From: Paratinospora sagittata
Taxonomy: Eukaryota; Streptophyta; Magnoliopsida; Ranunculales; Menispermaceae
DNA: 64,000 bases
NCBI GenBank assembly: GCA_035771175.1
Contig: CM069613.1
Span: forward strand, 7,245,501-7,309,500
Direction: 5' to 3'
Within the stretch, counting starts at the first letter, position 1. Every line of letters starts with the position of its first letter. Below, piece by piece: positions 59,901-64,000 of the stretch. The translations under genes and the position numbers were made by a program. A model generated the notes under the pieces. It saw nothing but the letters and a program-made list of their open reading frames with translations. It did not search any database and was not told where the DNA came from.

Positions 59901-60138
59901 CCAGATGGCAGAGTTGAGCTCACGAGATGAAGATACTCTACAAAAATTATTGCAAGTCTCATGGATCTTGTTAGCCGATCTCGCAAGACGACATGTATAA
60001 AGTTATTTGGTAAGTACTTAGGTTAAGTAGGGAAAGAAAAACACAACAAGTGAAGAACAAGATTCATTCAAAAGAGGATGGAGTATTTAAGCTCAGAATC
60101 CGAGCATGATTACAAAAAAAGATGGAAAAAATAGAGGC

Positions 60139-62160
60139 CTAGGAGCCTAACACCACAACATCGGCCCCGAAAGCCAGCCGCTGTTCGGCCTCAGTTTCAT
60201 CTTGGCCTTCCCTCACAGCTTGGACCTCCAGCTTGGCTGCAACAACGCCCCCAGCAACAGGCTCTTCCAGTTGCTGCTCGACCATGAAATTGTCGAAGGT
60301 TGAGATATTGACCTTGTCAGCAAAATACTTGCCGAAGTTGACCCTCATATGGATCTGACCCAGCTCGTACTCTTCTCGCTTTAGGTCGTCGAACTCTTGA
60401 GAAGCCTTATATTCCCGAACAGCCCGATGAGCCTAGTTGGCCAACTTGGACTCCAGAGAAGCGACCTTCGCTTTCAGTACCTCATTTTTCGAGGCCGACC
60501 TCTCCAGTCTTGATACGGTGAAGAACAACTCTAACTCAGTCTTGAAAAGGTTGCTCTCGAGCCCCTCCACCTTTTTCTCCATCTCCTCCTTCAGCTTCTT
60601 CTGCTCGGCCTCAGCGGAGATGGACAACTTGTCGGCCTTCTTCATGGCTAGGAAAATTTGATGGGCAGCCTGAACAAGAAAAAACGCACAAGTCAGCCCA
60701 AGTAGGACGACGAATTACAATTAACACTTGGAAATGCATCGTACCTCAACACATTTCACAAAAGCCTGAGAGGCATTGTCCCTGCCGAGGTCTTCTTTCC
60801 CATGCTCTACCTCGGATCGGGGCAGTCCGATCTGGTACCCCCCGACTTGTCAGATCTTGATCATTGATTTTAGTAACAAGAGGCCCCATATCATGTAGCC
60901 TCTTCCCAGGTTAGCGGTCGATAGGTTCAGGTGCTCGACTCTTGTTCCTGCGTCGAATTAGACCCTCCTCAGGGGCAACAACAACAGGAGATGAGGGAGG
61001 AAGAACAGAAGAGCTGCCAACTGGGGTTGCTCTCCGAGACCGAGCCTCCTGCTAGGCGGGCTAGGTAGTCTTTCGAGCAGATGCTTGAGCCTGTTCGAAG
61101 GCTCGCATCCGCTCAATGTTGAGGCCTAGGTGCTTGTCTTCTGGGCATACATGAGCTCGATAGGGTAACCTGCACATGAACCAAAATCAGCTCGGTACGT
61201 TGCTCAAACATCTGTGTAAATTACAAGTCGCTTACTAGTAAAAAATTGTGGTTTGTGAATGGGGCCTGCTCTAAAAAGGCGAACAGGGGTCAAGATGCAC
61301 CCGTAAAAATGATACGAGTTGCTTGTCTGGTAAATCACTTCTAACTTGGAGAAGTCGGCTTCATCTGTCTTTCCAGGGCTATCCCAGTGAACTACAAGGT
61401 GGAGCGGGAGTTAGGCCGAGTTGAACAGAAAAGTAAAGAAATAGAGAAAGAAGGACATAGGTAAGCTCGGTACCTAGGTATTTAAATCTTGTCGACACAC
61501 CAGCCTCCTCAGCCCAGTTCCCTGAAACAAGGAACCAGGTGTCCTTCCACCCTTTGTTAGCTATTGGGTTCTCGGTGATAAGGGCGGGCTGTTTGTACCA
61601 GCTCGAACAACGAGGGTGAAGTTTGAGCTGGTATCCGAGCTTAAACTCCGTCGAACTAAAGTCTGGCCAACTACGCTCTTTCCACAACACCATCAGGCCG
61701 AGGAAGGCTCACCAAACGTTTGGACTGAGCTGAGCTGGGGCAACACTCAGGTCGGCCAAGAGGCGACATACGACCTTGGGTAAAGGAAGTGTGGCCCCAT
61801 ACTTAAACAAACTAGTGTAAAAGGTTAAACAACCTTCCTCAGGGCAGCTAGGCCTGTCGCTGCGCTGGGGAACCCGCATCAGGACAGAGGCTGGGACACC
61901 GAGCAGAGCCCTCAAAAACAAAAGGTGGTCCTTAGCAACAGAGGAAGAGAATTCATCAATAAAAAAGGAAGGACCTACCACCTCGGCCCCATCGTTCGAC
62001 TCGGTCTCAGAGTCAGACACGGCCTCGACCTCCATCACTTCATCGGCCGAGGAGACCACCTCGACTCGATGATTGCTTCTGCTCGACTCACCTTGGCCCT
62101 TTTATTGCGAGCTCGGTCAGGAGAAGAGCAGAAGGCGACTTCATCGTAGTTAAGGATTTC
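60139..62160 (-). pseudogene. Antisense ORF of a Tat-type Gypsy (Transposase_28-like)
   Basis: Read on the minus strand between integrase and the 3' LTR. The N-terminal acidic part is at about 62059-61970 (EVEAVSDSETESNDGAEVVG). Then come VCRLLADLSVAPAQLSPNVW, a stop at 61706, AFLGLMVLWKERSW, and ENPIANKGWKDTWFLVSGNW at about 61520-61575, resembling the 'putative gypsy type transposon' family (PF04195), where related proteins read GNP..NKGWK...F. A C-terminal coiled-coil part is at 60645-60433 (AEAEQKKLKEEMEKKVEGLE), continuing to 60139. Introns are likely between about 61470 and 60660. Stops show decay. Confidence 0.75.
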
Positions 62161-62792
62161 GACGCCCCCAGATTCCCTCTCCTTTAATGGCTGAGCAGCA
62201 GCCAATGCCTCATCGCGAAGCGGCTACTCGGAATCCTCTCCACTTCGTGGAGGCTCTGCCAAATAAGTAAGAAAACCCCCCATGAAAGCCATCAATATGA
62301 AACAAATTAAAGATAAAGGAGAGGAAGAAAATACCGAACAGGGAGAATTCCGAGTAGGTAAGAAACCGAGCAGAAATCAAGAACCAGATTGCGAAATGAT
62401 CGAGTTGGGAAAAAGACGAGCTGAAAAATTCTGAGCTGGGAGAAAAGATTTTTGATTAAAAAGGTCAAATGAGTGGGAGTCGCTATTTATAGAGGACCTT
62501 TCTCGACTTAAAGCCATTGGATGTCATGCTCCCAAATCTCGAGAAATATCCAACGGCTCTGATCGGAGCAAACAAACTGACATGACGTCTGACAGTACGG
62601 GTCCTGATATGTGAAATCTCGAGGAACATCAGATGATTCCGAACCAACCTATGGTTTCAATGCCAAGATCGGCACTTGACGAATCGCGAGGTACATTAGG
62701 CGACCCAAAACACTTCTAATGTATGATACAAGTAACACAAATCTCGAGGAAAATCTACGCTGACGGAAAGCCTTTCACCCCATATAGGGCTA

Positions 62793-62809
62793 AAAGGCTT
62801 GGGGGTAAA
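62793..62809 (+). other. Gypsy polypurine tract
   Basis: aaaggcttgggggtaaa, purine-rich and directly before the tgttg start of the 3' LTR; the primer for plus-strand synthesis. Confidence 0.7.
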
Positions 62810-63678
62810 TGTTGGATGGTCAGCTCGGATTAGAGCTGACCTGGATATCGGAAGAGGAGCTGAGCTGGTGTTCCGAGATGTGTTAACCACGTATGATGAA
62901 GGACGAGCCGAGGTGAAGGGGGAAAAGTTGCGTAAAGTGGCGACCACCAGATCAAGTCGGTCAAATCGAGATTTATTCAATTATGAACGTGTCCGAGCTG
63001 ACCTAGCGGGATGGTAAATACGATAATCCTAAAAGCAGGATCTTAGCGTTAGCTCGACTCAACCAAGCTGAGCTCAGGCTATTCTGTTCAAGGCTGACAA
63101 TTCGATCTCTATCTGAGCTGATCACCCTAGACGAAACAAATAAGATTAAGGAGTCTTTCCTGACACGCCATATCCTGAGAAATCTGAGGTAGTTGCACTC
63201 TCAGATACAAACTTCGACATAGAGACGGGATATGACTCCTCTTCTGAGACAAATCAGAAAAATAAGGATTATCCGAGATGAGATAAGATTCCTACTCCAA
63301 GATGAACTCGAAATGAATGAGCTCATCCAGCTAATCTCAACCAATGACGAAACAACACGTGGCACCATGCCTACTGGATAGCTAGCCATTCCAGCCAAAT
63401 GACCTCCTCTATAAATAAGGCCTATCATCCTCACTATAAGATACGAACAACTTTCTACAAGAGTTATTGTTATAAACTTGAACAAGCTTTAACTTAGGCA
63501 TCGGAGGGTCTTCGGCCGGCACCATACCAGTGTTCCTTACGATAGTCATATCGCTTTCTCTCTTATTCTCAGATCTTGCTGATAAACTCTCGCCAAAATC
63601 GGAGAGTTCATAATTCCAGATACGATCATCTCCTTCACGTGTTTATCTACTTAGTGTTGGTCAGATTCTGCATCAACA
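62810..63678 (+). repeat. Gypsy 3' LTR, complete (869 bp)
   Basis: Begins tgttggatggtc after the polypurine tract and ends gcatcaaca. It contains ctataaataag near 63411 (TATA). It gives the reference for the truncated 5' LTR. The right flank is ctagt; the left flank of the element is lost, so no target duplication can be tested. Confidence 0.9.
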
Positions 63679-64000
63679 CTAGTAATTACAAGTTACAAAG
63701 TTACAACTTACGTTTTGTTTCTAATAATCGTCATTTTAAGGCTTGACATATTATAATTTGTATATACTGCATTCAATTAGTTTTTAAATTGTTATATCCT
63801 TATAAATTATAACCTATAATGTCAACTTTTTTGTATACTTGATTTGTTATATTATTGTTACTATCACTCATTTATGTTAAATTTTTTTATTTATTTGGGT
63901 ATTTTAATTCAAAATACCCTTGTTGTTAAGAAAAAGGCTCTATTATGTTGAGTTGAATTCAAAATGTAGGTATGGTTAATAAAAGGATTTATTGCCTTTT
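63679..64000. other. AT-rich flank, no gene seen
   Basis: AT-rich DNA right of the Gypsy element to the window end. It contains repeated short ttacaa / caagttac words but nothing recognisable. Confidence 0.6.

Larger units (their letters stand above)
50497..63678 (+). mobile_element. Decayed Tat-lineage-like Gypsy retrotransposon
   Basis: Order: truncated 5' LTR, primer site, gag, protease, partial RT, RNase H, integrase, tandem repeats, antisense ORF, polypurine tract, 3' LTR. The two LTRs look roughly 93% identical by eye, so the insertion is old. A second, archaeal-type RNase H after the Ty3-type one, plus an antisense ORF before the 3' LTR, are traits of Tat elements such as RIRE2 relatives. 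The element carries an LTR-like insertion at 52975-55888 and an internal deletion at 57063. Many stops make it non-autonomous. Confidence 0.85.

Noticed and set aside
50497..63678. Endogenous pararetrovirus instead of Gypsy
   Set aside because: LTRs, integrase and polypurine tract are all present; no movement or coat protein seen.

Overview
This window is AT-rich plant nuclear DNA, almost certainly from a eudicot. It holds two spliced, apparently intact plant genes: a DUF506/PDDEXK_6 family gene on the plus strand, and a GDP-mannose 3,5-epimerase (GME) gene on the minus strand. Around them are plant transposable elements at many stages of decay: LINE, Copia, Gypsy, MULE, Tourist-like MITE, TRIM and tRNA-derived SINEs. 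The species cannot be named from the sequence alone.

Layout. Positions 1-1625 look like a Copia (SIRE/Maximus-type) LTR piece carrying an array of small imperfect inverted repeats. Positions 1626-4573 are a 5'-truncated, frameshifted LINE ending in an A-rich tail. Positions 5115-5697 form a candidate miniature LTR element (TRIM). Positions 5929-8302 form an unusual element whose two LTRs point in opposite directions. From 8.3 to 20.1 kb lies gene-free AT-rich DNA with microsatellites and two copies of one SINE family. The DUF506 gene follows (TATA at 20111, coding exons 20846-22460, a leader rich in upstream ORFs). More gene-free DNA with a TTA-flanked MITE runs to 29.95 kb.

A complete 6.9-kb MULE occupies 29962-36826, bounded by a perfect 9-bp target duplication. 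It carries a decayed transposase + SWIM + OTU gene (plus strand), a plant-mobile-domain gene (minus strand), symmetric subterminal TGTCCG-type repeat clusters, and a solo LTR with its own 5-bp duplication inserted in the OTU region. An orphan exon-like ORF with good splice sites lies just to its right. A 307-bp SMART/TRIM element is at 38377-38683. GME occupies 40465-43430, with a SINE in its first coding intron and a leader intron.

From 44.8 kb to 63.7 kb the window is nested retroelements: three related ~2-3-kb LTR-like sequences (44821, 47783 and 52975), a SINE-like trio in inverted arrangement with 243-bp arms, and a decayed Tat-lineage-like Gypsy element (50497-63678) whose 5' LTR is cut short. 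In the Gypsy element the RT core is deleted, one of the LTR-like sequences lies between gag and protease, and an antisense ORF lies between integrase and the 3' LTR.

The two host genes are not functionally linked: GME makes GDP-L-galactose for ascorbate and cell walls, while DUF506 proteins are poorly characterised. No new defence or metabolic system was found. The most noteworthy items are the MULE architecture, the inverted-LTR element, the SMART element, the hairpin repeat array, the uORF-rich leader and the unexplained exon.
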